DNA of 64,000 bases. It comes from Mycobacterium barrassiae (GTDB lineage: Bacteria > Actinomycetota > Actinomycetes > Mycobacteriales > Mycobacteriaceae). The stretch covers positions 577,535 to 641,534 of the forward strand of contig NZ_JACKUK010000023.1 of the NCBI RefSeq assembly GCF_025822765.1, given 5' to 3'. Position numbers and translations under genes: made by a program. The notes beneath the pieces were generated by a model. That model was given only the letters and a program-made list of their open reading frames with translations. It did no database searches and was not told the origin of the DNA. Each line of letters begins with the position of its first letter. Position 1 is the stretch's first letter. This document shows positions 45,753 to 53,597 of the stretch, in pieces.

Positions 45753-46550
45753 CTAGGTGAAGTCGCTACCGCCGTCGACATTGATGTTGGCACCAGTCAT
45801 GTACGAATTTCGCCGAGACGCGAGAAACGCCACGACGGGACCCATTTCGTCGGGAAGACCCGCGCGCGGGAGGTGTGCGGGATGCCCGAAGTGCTCGTCG
45901 ATCGCCGACATCAACGCGTAGGGATCATTGCCGTCCACGCCGACCGTGGCGGCCCAGCCGATCAGCGCCTCCGACGCTATGCTGCCCGGCGAGACGACGT
46001 TGACCATGATCTCGTCCTTGGCCAGAACCAGCGAGAGGTTCTTCGAGATGCTTGTCACCGCCGCCTTGGCAGCGGTGTAGGCCGGCAGAATCGCGCTCTG
46101 ACGTTGCGTCGAGTGGGCGGAGAAGTTGACGATGCGGGCCCACTGGGCTTTTCGCAATAGCGGCAGCGCGGACCGCACGCAGTGCACCATGCCCATCACG
46201 CCGGCGTCGAACGCGGCGCGCCATTGGTCGTCGGTGAGATCCTCGAAGGCGCCGACGGACTCGGGCCCGACCGCATTGACGAGGATGTTGAGTTCACCGC
46301 CCCACCGCGCGCCCAATTCGTCGAACACCCGTCGCACTTGGTTGGCATCAGTGGTGTCGGCGACGAGCCCGAGCGCATCAGGGCTGCCCCGGTCGGCCAA
46401 ATCCTTTGCGGCAACGTCGAGTACGGTCGCCGTTCTGCCGACGACGGCCACCCGCGCACCGTCCTCGGCGAGGCAGCGGGCAGAAGCAAGCCCCATCCCG
46501 CGGCCGCCCCCGACGACGACGTCCGCCGCACCCTTCAATCCGAGATCCAC
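45753..46550 (-). CDS. Short-chain dehydrogenase/reductase (2)
   Basis: A 265-residue classical SDR with GGGRGMG for NAD(P) near residue 14, NAVG in place of NNAG, and the catalytic Tyr/Lys in YTAAKAA. The C-terminal MTGANINVDGG is standard. GTG 46550 follows GGAAGG. The frame is open to 46601, but that would run into the operator-like palindrome. It is divergent from the TetR gene at 46740 and probably co-transcribed with the DapA-family gene. Likely oxidises a hydroxyacyl intermediate. Confidence 0.87.
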   Translation of the reverse strand: MDLGLKGAADVVVGGGRGMGLASARCLAEDGARVAVVGRTATVLDVAAKDLADRGSPDALGLVADTTDANQVRRVFDELGARWGGELNILVNAVGPESVGAFEDLTDDQWRAAFDAGVMGMVHCVRSALPLLRKAQWARIVNFSAHSTQRQSAILPAYTAAKAAVTSISKNLSLVLAKDEIMVNVVSPGSIASEALIGWAATVGVDGNDPYALMSAIDEHFGHPAHLPRAGLPDEMGPVVAFLASRRNSYMTGANINVDGGSDFT

Positions 46551-46601
46551 CGTGAGCCTTCCGTGAGGATCGCGTTCCTCCGCTTCTCCTGCTAGAAACA
46601 C

Positions 46602-46622
46602 TTACTATAGGACTTACAGTAA
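46602..46622. promoter_or_regulatory. ACTGTAA-type operator, imperfect
   Basis: TTACTATA on the left and TTACAGTAA on the right give 8 of 10 paired positions around the centre. It lies between the divergent SDR (46550) and TetR (46740) genes, the classic position for an autoregulated TetR site. Confidence 0.6.
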
Positions 46623-46739
46623 AGAACCGAAACGGTGGACACGGCATCGGTCGAATGGCGACACATCTGCGAAGATGCAGATCAGCGTGCAATTGCCGGT
46701 ACATTCAAGCCACCAGTCGATCTGATGGAGGTGCCAACC

Positions 46740-47471
46740 GTGGCTAGGCAGGCGACCGCCGAGAAGCGCCCAAGGCGCGAACGGGGGTCCATCAATCCCG
46801 ACGACATCATCAAGGGCGCGTTCGACCTGGCCGAAGAGGTGGGCATCGACAACCTGTCCATGCCGCTGCTCGGTAAGCACCTCGGGGTCGGCGTGACCAG
46901 CATCTACTGGTACTTCCGCAAGAAGGACGACCTGCTCAATGCGATGACCGACCGGGCGCTGCGTCAATACGTGTTCGCGACGCCCTACGTCGAGGCGAAA
47001 GACTGGCGCGAGACGCTGCGCAACCACGCCCGCTCGATGCGAAAGACGTTCCTGGGTAACCCGATTCTGTGCGACCTGATTCTCATTCGGTCGGCGCTGA
47101 GTCCGCGTGCGGCGCGAGTCGGTGTCCAGGAGGTGGAGAAGGCGATCGCCAGTCTGACCGAGGCGGGCCTGTCGCCCGACGACGCGTTCGACACCTATTC
47201 CGCGGTTTCGGTGCACGTACGCGGTTCGGTGGTGCTGCAGCGGCTGCGCGAGAAGAACCGGGCGGCCAACGAGGGTCCCAGCGACATCGATGAAGCCATG
47301 TCGATCGACAGCGAGTCGACGCCGTTGCTCGCGTTGGTCACCGAAAAAGGCCATCACCTGGGCGTGGCCGACGAGAAGAACTTCGAGTTCGGTCTCGAGT
47401 GCATCCTCGACCACGCCGAGCGGCTGATCGAAGACGCCAAGGGCGCCAAAAAGCCGACGCGCAAGCGCTAA
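46740..47471 (+). CDS. TetR/AcrR-family regulator (2)
   Basis: A 243-residue TetR-type repressor, paralogous to the one at 28460 over its whole DNA-binding domain; SIDNLSMP-like IDNLSMP and GVTSIYWYFRKKDDLL occur at the same residue numbers. The C-terminus is about 30 residues longer, with an inserted segment after residue 180. I chose GTG 46740, 7 bases after GGAGGT; longer frames from 46635 or 46725 are less likely because they would absorb that site. It is divergent from the SDR and probably autoregulated. Confidence 0.9.
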   Translation: MARQATAEKRPRRERGSINPDDIIKGAFDLAEEVGIDNLSMPLLGKHLGVGVTSIYWYFRKKDDLLNAMTDRALRQYVFATPYVEAKDWRETLRNHARSMRKTFLGNPILCDLILIRSALSPRAARVGVQEVEKAIASLTEAGLSPDDAFDTYSAVSVHVRGSVVLQRLREKNRAANEGPSDIDEAMSIDSESTPLLALVTEKGHHLGVADEKNFEFGLECILDHAERLIEDAKGAKKPTRKR

Positions 47472-47478
47472 CCAGTGC

Positions 47479-47527
47479 GATTTGTGTGCGTTTTGGAGCG
47501 CTCACCGCTCCTCGATGCACACAAATC
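47479..47527. terminator. Intergenic palindrome, family A copy 2
   Basis: 11-base arms GATTTGTGTGC (47479-47489) and GCACACAAATC (47517-47527) enclose a hairpin GGAGCG-CTCAC-CGCTCC. It separates convergent genes ending at 47471 and 47526. As in copy 1, the minus-strand gene's TGA is made by the right end. The inner loop is the reverse complement of the loop in copy 1. Confidence 0.7.
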
Positions 47528-48701
47528 AGACCTCGACGACGACCGCGCCGCCCTGGCCACCGCCTGCGCACATCGCGGCGACACCGATGCCGCCGCCGCG
47601 CCGCTGCAGCTCGTAGAGCAGCGTCGTCACCATGCGAGCGCCCGACGCCGCGATCGGATGGCCGAGGCTGCAGCCGCTTCCGGAGAAGTTGACCAGCTCC
47701 TCGTCCAGGCCGTACTCGCGGCAAGCCGCGATCGGCACCGACGCGAACGCCTCGTTGATCTCCCACAACGTCACATCCGACGGCTTCAGGCCGGCACGGT
47801 CGAGCACCTTGCCGATCACCTTCACCGCGCCCAAGCCGCAGTCGCGGGCGGGGACACCCGCTGCCGCCCAAGCCTTCACCGTGCCCAGCACCGACAGGTT
47901 GTTCGACTCGGCGTAGGCACGTTCGACGAGCGCGACACCCGCCGCGGCGTCATTGGTGCCGCTGCTGTTGCCCGCGGTGATCGAGAAGCCCTCGATCTCG
48001 GGGTGCAGGACCTTCAGACCGGCTAGCTTCTCGACGGTGGTGTCGCGACGCGGATGCTCGTCGACGCTGAAATCGACGACCGATCCGTCGAACTGCTGGA
48101 TCTTCATCGGGATGATCTCGTCGAGGAACTTGCCGGCGTCCTGCGCGGCGACGGCGCGCTGGTGCGACCGCGCCGCCCACTCGTCCATCTCCTCGCGCGT
48201 GATGCCAACCGCCTGCGCGGTGTTCCAGCCGACCGTGATCGACATGTCCTTGGCAGGCGCGTCGGGCGTTTCGACGTGCGTCGGCGGCATCCACCGCTCC
48301 TCGAACTTGAGCTCGGGGCCCGGGATCCGCCAGTTCGTCAGTGGCGTCATCGACAGCGATTGGACGCCGCCCGCGATCAGGACCCGCTCCATACCCGAGC
48401 CGATCTGCGCGGCTGCGTTGCCGATCGCGGTCAGGCTGCCGGCGCAGTGCCTGTTCACCGACTGCCCCGGAACGTGGTCCAGCCCTGCGGCGTCGGCGGC
48501 ATAGCGCGCGAGATCGCCACCGCCGTAATGCGATTCGGCGAAGATGATGTCGTCGATGTCGGCGGGATCCACACCAGACCGGCGGATCACCTCGGGCAGC
48601 ACGGTGGTGATCAGCGTCTCGGGCGGGGTGTTGACCAAGGTCCCCTTGAAGGAACGGCCGATGGCCGTCCTGGCTGCACCGACGATGACGGGTGTTGACA
48701 T
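47526..48701 (-). CDS. Acetyl-CoA acetyltransferase / thiolase (FadA-type) 1
   Basis: A 391-residue degradative thiolase cleaving a 3-ketoacyl-CoA. All catalytic elements are present: C86 in SVNRHCAGS, NEAFAS, the His in GCSLGHPIAASG and the C-terminal Cys in CAGGGQGG near 378. It is the last gene of the minus-strand run thioesterase-GntR-hydratase-thiolase, with a 78-base gap before the hydratase that may hold an extra promoter. The stop codon lies in a palindrome. The acyl specificity is unknown. Confidence 0.93.
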   Translation of the reverse strand: MSTPVIVGAARTAIGRSFKGTLVNTPPETLITTVLPEVIRRSGVDPADIDDIIFAESHYGGGDLARYAADAAGLDHVPGQSVNRHCAGSLTAIGNAAAQIGSGMERVLIAGGVQSLSMTPLTNWRIPGPELKFEERWMPPTHVETPDAPAKDMSITVGWNTAQAVGITREEMDEWAARSHQRAVAAQDAGKFLDEIIPMKIQQFDGSVVDFSVDEHPRRDTTVEKLAGLKVLHPEIEGFSITAGNSSGTNDAAAGVALVERAYAESNNLSVLGTVKAWAAAGVPARDCGLGAVKVIGKVLDRAGLKPSDVTLWEINEAFASVPIAACREYGLDEELVNFSGSGCSLGHPIAASGARMVTTLLYELQRRGGGIGVAAMCAGGGQGGAVVVEV

Positions 48702-48779
48702 GGTTTCGACCTCGGGTTTCGGCTTAGGTGACTTTACAAAAGTAGCAGATATTGTTGCGTTCCCAGAAGGTGAGGGTAC

Positions 48780-49652
48780 TCACTCCGGCTCGGGCACGAA
48801 GAAGTGCTCGTCACGCAGCCGGAACGCCTCCTTGGTGCCGTGCTGGGCGCGGGTCTTGACGAAGTTGAATTCACCCGGGGCGAACTGCAGGTTCGTCCCG
48901 TAGGCGTGGAACAGGTAGCTGGCCACTTCCTCGCCCTGGTATGCCTGACTCTGCTCGACGAGACGGAACGCCTCCTTGGCGATGACGACACCGTCGGCGG
49001 GCATCTTCGCGGCCTTCTCCGCCCAGTACCGCGCCCGCGCCGTCACCGAACCCGGATCACAGGTATCGGTGAACACACCGAGGTGTTCGACGTCGCCGGC
49101 TTCGATGATGTCGCCGGTCAGCAGGAGTCGCCGCGCCAGCACCGGTCCGAGCCGATGGAAGAACATGTGCAGACTGCCCAGCGCGGGGCCGAGGAACCGT
49201 GTCGCGGGCATACCGATCTTGGTGTTGCGGCCGATCACGGAGATGTCGGTCATCAACGCCATCTCGAAGCCACCGCCGAGCGCGTAGCCGCTGATCTCGC
49301 CGACCGTGACCTTCGGAAACCCCATGAAGTTGTGGTAGAAGCTGAACGACTTGCGGTCGACGGTCAGGCGCCGCCGCTGGCTGGGGCGACGTTTGGCCTC
49401 GGGCGCATTTTTGTCGCCGTACCAGCCGTACGCGTTGTTCATATCCGCCCCGGTGCTGAAGACACCCTCGGCGCCGCGCAGCAGCACCACGGTCAGATCG
49501 TCGTCCTCGGCCACCTGGTCGAGATAGCGGGCGACGGTCTCGCGCATCGCCGCGTCGTAGGAGTTGCGTTGGCTCGGGTTGTTCAGCGTGATCGTGGCGA
49601 TGCGCTTGTCACGGTCGACGTCGAAAAGTACCCGGTCATCGGTGGTGGTCAT
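48780..49652 (-). CDS. Enoyl-CoA hydratase/isomerase family protein
   Basis: About 290 aa of the crotonase superfamily. ITLNNPSQRNSYD, VFSTGADMNNAYG and the oxyanion-hole segment ISGYALGGGFEMALMTD are clear. A basic insert (AKRRPSQRRR) lies between the first two conserved blocks. The start at ATG 49652 follows GAAGGA; an in-frame ATG 21 bases upstream lacks one. It lies 10 bases after the GntR gene. Hydratase or ring-hydrolase function are both possible. Confidence 0.87.
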   Translation of the reverse strand: MTTTDDRVLFDVDRDKRIATITLNNPSQRNSYDAAMRETVARYLDQVAEDDDLTVVLLRGAEGVFSTGADMNNAYGWYGDKNAPEAKRRPSQRRRLTVDRKSFSFYHNFMGFPKVTVGEISGYALGGGFEMALMTDISVIGRNTKIGMPATRFLGPALGSLHMFFHRLGPVLARRLLLTGDIIEAGDVEHLGVFTDTCDPGSVTARARYWAEKAAKMPADGVVIAKEAFRLVEQSQAYQGEEVASYLFHAYGTNLQFAPGEFNFVKTRAQHGTKEAFRLRDEHFFVPEPE

Positions 49653-49662
49653 CGCAAGTCCT

Positions 49663-50430
49663 TCACTCGACATTGGAAATCAGTTTGGCCTCAATGGTTT
49701 TGTCCGCTCCGACGGCGAGCGTGTTGCGCCGCGCGACGGCTAGGTGATCCTTGGCGAGTTTCACCGCACGCGCCTCGTTGCCGTCGCGGATGGCGTCCAG
49801 CAGCCGTTGGTGATCTCGCAGCGCGGCTCGCATGGTCTTGTGTTCCATCGGATCACCTTCGTCGCTCCACACCGACGATTCGTGTGCCGACCAAATCAGC
49901 TCCAACGACCCGATCAGCAGAATCATCGGCTCGTTCCCGCATCGCGACACGATGGCCTCGTGGAAGCGACGGGCGTTGGGCACGTATCTCGAGAGGTTGT
50001 CGAATTGCTCTGTCTGCGTTTTGATTTCCGCTTCGAGATACGGAACGACCTCGGTCATCCGGTCTTCGCGGGCGGCGCACATACCTGCGCAGATCGGCTC
50101 CAGATGCATCAGCGCGAGACTGACATCTGCGGGCTTGGCCGATCGCGTCTGCAACACCATGCTGATCATGTGCGCGGTGCGCTCGGCCGAGGGCGGATGC
50201 ACGATCGCTCCGCCCATGTTTCCGCGACGCACCGATATCAACCCGTCGGTCTCGAGGATGTGGATGGCCTCGCGCAGCGCGGGCGGACTGACGCCGAACT
50301 CGGCGAGCAGGACGTCCTGCGACGGGAGCACGTCGCCTTCCTTGATGCGTCCGGACAGAATCTCGTCGCGCAGCCGCGATGCGACGATCTCGGCGACGCG
50401 CGGCTGACGAATCCGCTGGACGCTGGTCAT
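49663..50430 (-). CDS. GntR-family regulator, FCD (FadR) subfamily (1)
   Basis: A 255-residue regulator with an N-terminal winged helix (about residues 13-75: LPSQDVLLAEFGVSPPALREA) and a C-terminal all-helical FCD effector domain with its metal-site residues (LEPICAGM, RFHEAIV, HQRLLDA). The ATG overlaps the stop of the thioesterase by one base (TGATG). It sits inside the run it probably controls; the palindrome CTTGTACAAG at 51127 is a plausible operator. Effectors of this subfamily are often organic acids or acyl-CoAs. Confidence 0.88.
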   Translation of the reverse strand: MTSVQRIRQPRVAEIVASRLRDEILSGRIKEGDVLPSQDVLLAEFGVSPPALREAIHILETDGLISVRRGNMGGAIVHPPSAERTAHMISMVLQTRSAKPADVSLALMHLEPICAGMCAAREDRMTEVVPYLEAEIKTQTEQFDNLSRYVPNARRFHEAIVSRCGNEPMILLIGSLELIWSAHESSVWSDEGDPMEHKTMRAALRDHQRLLDAIRDGNEARAVKLAKDHLAVARRNTLAVGADKTIEAKLISNVE

Positions 50431-51083
50431 CAGCTGGTCGCTCTCCGATGACCGAAATCGAAGACGCTGAGTTTGTCGGGTGACGAAGCGGCGGTGCTGA
50501 ATTCGCCGATGCACAACACCTCGTCGCCGAGCAGCAGGCGTGCCGTCGAGGTGACCCGGCCGTCGGCTTCGACGCGAGCGACGTCAAAGGCGAGCTCCAC
50601 CAGAACCGGGGTCGGACGGCGAAAGGTCACCGTCAGCGAACGGGTCTTGCCGGTGCGTCCCGACGCGCAACTCTGGTGTTGAGTGACGCAGTCGAAGAAC
50701 ACCGCCAGAAAGCCACCGTTGACCAACCCCGGCGGGCCTTCGTACACGACGGGGAACGTGACGCGGCCGGACGCGGTATCGGCGTCGAGATGGTCGAAGG
50801 TGTACTCGGGAAAGCATGGGTTATAGGCGCCGACATTGAAGGCGTGGTCCAGATACACCCGTTGGGAATCGGTGCTCTGCGGCCCGATCCGCGGTGTGGG
50901 GTCAGGCGGCGCCGCGGCAGCCAGTTGCCGTTCCCACTCGGCGATCTGGTCGACCATGGCATCCACGGTCGGGTGCCCGTGTTCCAGTGACAACAACAAC
51001 CCGGTCAGTCGCCGCAACGCCCCGGCGGCGGCCACCGTCTGCGGCAGCGGCTGCTCACCGAATCGGGGTGTGCCCTCGGCCAT
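50430..51083 (-). CDS. Hotdog-fold (PaaI-like) thioesterase or acyl-CoA-binding protein
   Basis: A 217-residue protein whose C-terminal half has a hotdog fold: GPPGLVNGGFLAVFFDCVTQH is the likely active-site helix region (read as two parts, GPPGLVNGG and FLAVFFDC), followed by SLTVTFRRPTPV. The N-terminal 80 residues are helical and unassigned. It is the first gene of the run to 47526 and is divergent from the hydratase at 51188. It would hydrolyse an acyl-CoA, but the standard catalytic Asp/Glu cannot be placed confidently. Confidence 0.78.
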   Translation of the reverse strand: MAEGTPRFGEQPLPQTVAAAGALRRLTGLLLSLEHGHPTVDAMVDQIAEWERQLAAAAPPDPTPRIGPQSTDSQRVYLDHAFNVGAYNPCFPEYTFDHLDADTASGRVTFPVVYEGPPGLVNGGFLAVFFDCVTQHQSCASGRTGKTRSLTVTFRRPTPVLVELAFDVARVEADGRVTSTARLLLGDEVLCIGEFSTAASSPDKLSVFDFGHRRATS

Positions 51084-51126
51084 GGGTCCCCTTTCGGCGG
51101 TTCCGTCGAGGCGCTTTCCTTGCTAA

Positions 51127-51136
51127 CTTGTACAAG
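51127..51136. promoter_or_regulatory. CTTGTACAAG palindrome, candidate GntR (FCD) operator
   Basis: Perfect 10-base palindrome in the divergent gap between 51083 and 51188. FCD-type GntR proteins commonly bind short sites with a GT/AC core like this one, and such a regulator is encoded at 49663 in the leftward unit. Confidence 0.5.
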
Positions 51137-51142
51137 ATAGCA

Positions 51143-51163
51143 ATACTGTATCCCTAACCGTAT
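51143..51163. promoter_or_regulatory. ACTGTAA-type operator, imperfect
   Basis: ATACTGTA and AACCGTAT arms match the best copy (21657) at 16 of 21 positions and pair at 6 of 10. It lies 25 bases before the GTG of the three-hydratase operon. Confidence 0.45.
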
Positions 51164-51187
51164 AGCGAGGGAAGTGCGGAGGCAACG

Positions 51188-51982
51188 GTGGCTGACGATG
51201 GGGCGGTGAAGACCTCACGCGCGGACGGCATCCTGCACGTCACCCTCGACCGACCGGCTCGGCGCAACTCACTGAGCCCGTCGATGGTGAAGACGTTCGT
51301 CGACACGCTGACCGCAGCCGCGAGCGACGACTCACTTCGAGCGGTCCACATCCGCGGCGCCGGAACCGATTTCTGCGCGGGCGTCGACTGGTCCACCAAC
51401 ACCACCGCCGAACGACCCCGCACCGGCGATCTCGTACGTCGCGTCCCCCACGGCTCGCACCGCGTGATCGAACTCGTCCATACCATCCAACTGCCCGTCG
51501 TATGCAGTGTGCGTGGTTGGGCCGCCGGACTCGGCTGCAACCTCGCGCTAGCCGCCGATTTCACGGTGGCAGCGCCGGATTCGGTGTTCTGGGAGCCGTT
51601 CCTGGACCGCGGTTTCAGCCCCGACTCGGGGTCGACGTGGCTCTTGCCCCGCTTGGTCGGTCTGGCGCGGGCGAAGAGCATGTTGCTGCTCGGAGAAAAG
51701 GTCAGCGGATCAGACGCGGCGGACTGGGGGCTGATCCACCAATGTGTGAGCGACGACGAACTCGACGACGTCGCCGCAGAACTGCTGGCGCGACTGGCAT
51801 CCGGCCCCACCGTCGCCATCGGGCTCGCCAAGCAGGCCATCCACTACGGCCAGCATGCGACGCTGCCAGAGTCGATGAACCAGGAACTGTTCAACCTGGA
51901 ATTGTCGTCGCGTACGAAGGATTTCAAGGAAGGACTCGCGGCGTTCCGCGAGAAGCGCACGCCGGACTTCGGTGGCCGGTGA
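51188..51982 (+). CDS. Enoyl-CoA hydratase/isomerase family protein (tandem 1)
   Basis: A 264-residue crotonase-fold protein with VTLDRPARRNSLS, TDFCAGVDW, the oxyanion-hole segment RGWAAGLGCNLALAAD and the C-terminal EGLAAFREKRTPDF. The substrate-binding GADW/GVDW variation is within family range. GTG start behind GGAGGC. It is the first of three consecutive hydratase-family genes, suggesting several double-bond or ring-opening steps on one substrate. The divergent gap upstream carries two operator candidates. Confidence 0.88.
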   Translation: MADDGAVKTSRADGILHVTLDRPARRNSLSPSMVKTFVDTLTAAASDDSLRAVHIRGAGTDFCAGVDWSTNTTAERPRTGDLVRRVPHGSHRVIELVHTIQLPVVCSVRGWAAGLGCNLALAADFTVAAPDSVFWEPFLDRGFSPDSGSTWLLPRLVGLARAKSMLLLGEKVSGSDAADWGLIHQCVSDDELDDVAAELLARLASGPTVAIGLAKQAIHYGQHATLPESMNQELFNLELSSRTKDFKEGLAAFREKRTPDFGGR

Positions 51983-52005
51983 CCCGGACGGAAGAGGACG
52001 AAACC

Positions 52006-52809
52006 ATGTCATTTGACGACATCACCTACGAGGTCGACGGGCACAAGGCCACGATCACGCTGAACCGGCCCAACGCGCTCAACGCGCTCAGTCCCGCGAT
52101 GATCACCGAGCTTCGCACCGCGTATGACGAGGCGGAGAGCGACGACAACGTCTGGATTGTGATCGTGACCGGCACCGGTCGCGCGTTCTGCACCGGCGCC
52201 GATGTCGGCGAGATTCCCGAGGACGGCAGGGTGATCTACGAACGGCCGTACCTGACCACCTATGACCAGTGGGAAGCGCCGCAGGAGGGCACACCACCGT
52301 TTCGCCGCATGGCGAAGCCCGTGCTGACGGCGGTCAACGGACTGTGCTGCGGCGCAGGCCTGGACTGGATCACCACCGGCGACATCGCGATCGCGTCCGA
52401 GAAGGCGACGTTCTTCGATCCGCATGTGAGCATCGGCCTGGTCGCGGGCCGTGAAATGGTGCGCTTGGCCCGCGTACTCCCCCGCAATATCGCACTGCGG
52501 ATGGCGCTGATGGGTAAGCACGAACGGATGAGCGCTCAGCGGGCCTACGAGCTCGGCATGATCAGCGAGGTCGTCGAACACGACAAACTCCTCGACCGCG
52601 CCCACGAGATCGCCGACATCGTGAACTCCAATGCACCGCTGGCAGTTCGGGGCACCCGGCTGGCGATCCACAAGACCCTCGACCTGCCGCTGCACGAAGC
52701 CGAGATTCTGGCCGAGACCTTCCGCGAACGTGTGGTTCGCACCGAGGACGCCGACGAGGGCCCGAAGGCGTTCATGGAGAAGCGCGCCCCGAACTGGCAG
52801 TGCCGATGA
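52006..52809 (+). CDS. Enoyl-CoA hydratase/isomerase family protein (tandem 2)
   Basis: About 267 aa. ITLNRPNALNALSPAM, GRAFCTGADVGEI and the oxyanion-hole segment NGLCCGAGLDWITTGDIAIA define the family, and EGPKAFMEKRAPNW closes it. The ATG at 52006 follows GGAAGAGGA, 23 bases after the previous stop. The frame is open far upstream, but that part only shadows the first hydratase. Its stop overlaps the start of the third hydratase by 4 bases (ATGA). Confidence 0.89.
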   Translation: MSFDDITYEVDGHKATITLNRPNALNALSPAMITELRTAYDEAESDDNVWIVIVTGTGRAFCTGADVGEIPEDGRVIYERPYLTTYDQWEAPQEGTPPFRRMAKPVLTAVNGLCCGAGLDWITTGDIAIASEKATFFDPHVSIGLVAGREMVRLARVLPRNIALRMALMGKHERMSAQRAYELGMISEVVEHDKLLDRAHEIADIVNSNAPLAVRGTRLAIHKTLDLPLHEAEILAETFRERVVRTEDADEGPKAFMEKRAPNWQCR

Positions 52810-53597
52810 CCGCGCCGGCTTTCGAGACGATCCTGCTCGACGTGGACGCGGTCGACCACGTCGCCACCATCACATTGAACCGGCCGGATTCGCTCAACTC
52901 GTTCAACAGGACGATGTGCGAGGAGATGGCAGAGGCGTGGCGGACGGTCAAACTCGACGATTCGGTCAACGCCGTGGTGGTACGCGCGGCGGGCGACAGG
53001 GCGTTCTCCGCGGGTCTCGACATCAAATCGCCCTACGGGCAGCCGGACAACGTCTGGAACCACGAGGATCCCGGAGAACTCCTCAGCCCCAAGTGGCAGA
53101 AGATGTGGAAACCCGTCGTATGTGCCGTGCAGGGCATGTGCACTGCGGGCGCCTTCTATTTCGTCAACGAGTCCGACGTCGTCATCTGCAGCGACGATGC
53201 GACGTTCTTCGACTCGCACGTCAGTGCCGGCCTGGTGTGCGCCTTGGAGCCCATCGGCCTGATGCGCCGCGTGGGCTTGGGTGAAACGCTGCGAATCGCG
53301 TTGATGGGCAACGACGAACGGGTCAGCGCCGAGACCGCGCGCCAGATCGGGCTGGTGACCGAAGTCGTTCCCGCGGAGCGCCTCTGGGCGCGTGCTCACG
53401 AGATCGCGGCATCGATCGCGGCCAAACCGCCGTCGGCGACGCAGGGCACCGTCAAGGCGATCTGGGAGTCGCTGGACAAGCCCTATCGCGCGGCGATGGA
53501 GCAGAACCTGATCTACACGAGGTTGGGCAACCCGATCGGACAGGCCGAACTCGCCGCCCGCTCCCCCGGCGACAGGCCGGCGCCGAGGCTGCGCTGA
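52806..53597 (+). CDS. Enoyl-CoA hydratase/isomerase family protein (tandem 3)
   Basis: About 263 aa with ITLNRPDSLNSFN, DRAFSAGLDIKSPYG and the segment QGMCTAGAFYFVNESDVVI. In the oxyanion-hole region the usual Gly-Gly is Ala-Gly-Ala, and a Phe-Tyr-Phe stretch follows, so activity may differ from a standard hydratase. The ATG overlaps the previous stop by 4 bases. The stop overlaps the first ligase start by one base (TGATG). The C-terminus is Pro/Arg rich. Confidence 0.87.
   Translation: MTAPAFETILLDVDAVDHVATITLNRPDSLNSFNRTMCEEMAEAWRTVKLDDSVNAVVVRAAGDRAFSAGLDIKSPYGQPDNVWNHEDPGELLSPKWQKMWKPVVCAVQGMCTAGAFYFVNESDVVICSDDATFFDSHVSAGLVCALEPIGLMRRVGLGETLRIALMGNDERVSAETARQIGLVTEVVPAERLWARAHEIAASIAAKPPSATQGTVKAIWESLDKPYRAAMEQNLIYTRLGNPIGQAELAARSPGDRPAPRLR

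Noticed and set aside
48730-48742. Short ACTTT/AAAGT repeat between the hydratase and thiolase genes as an operator
   Set aside because: Arms are only 5 bases of low-complexity sequence and no other copy was seen beside related genes.
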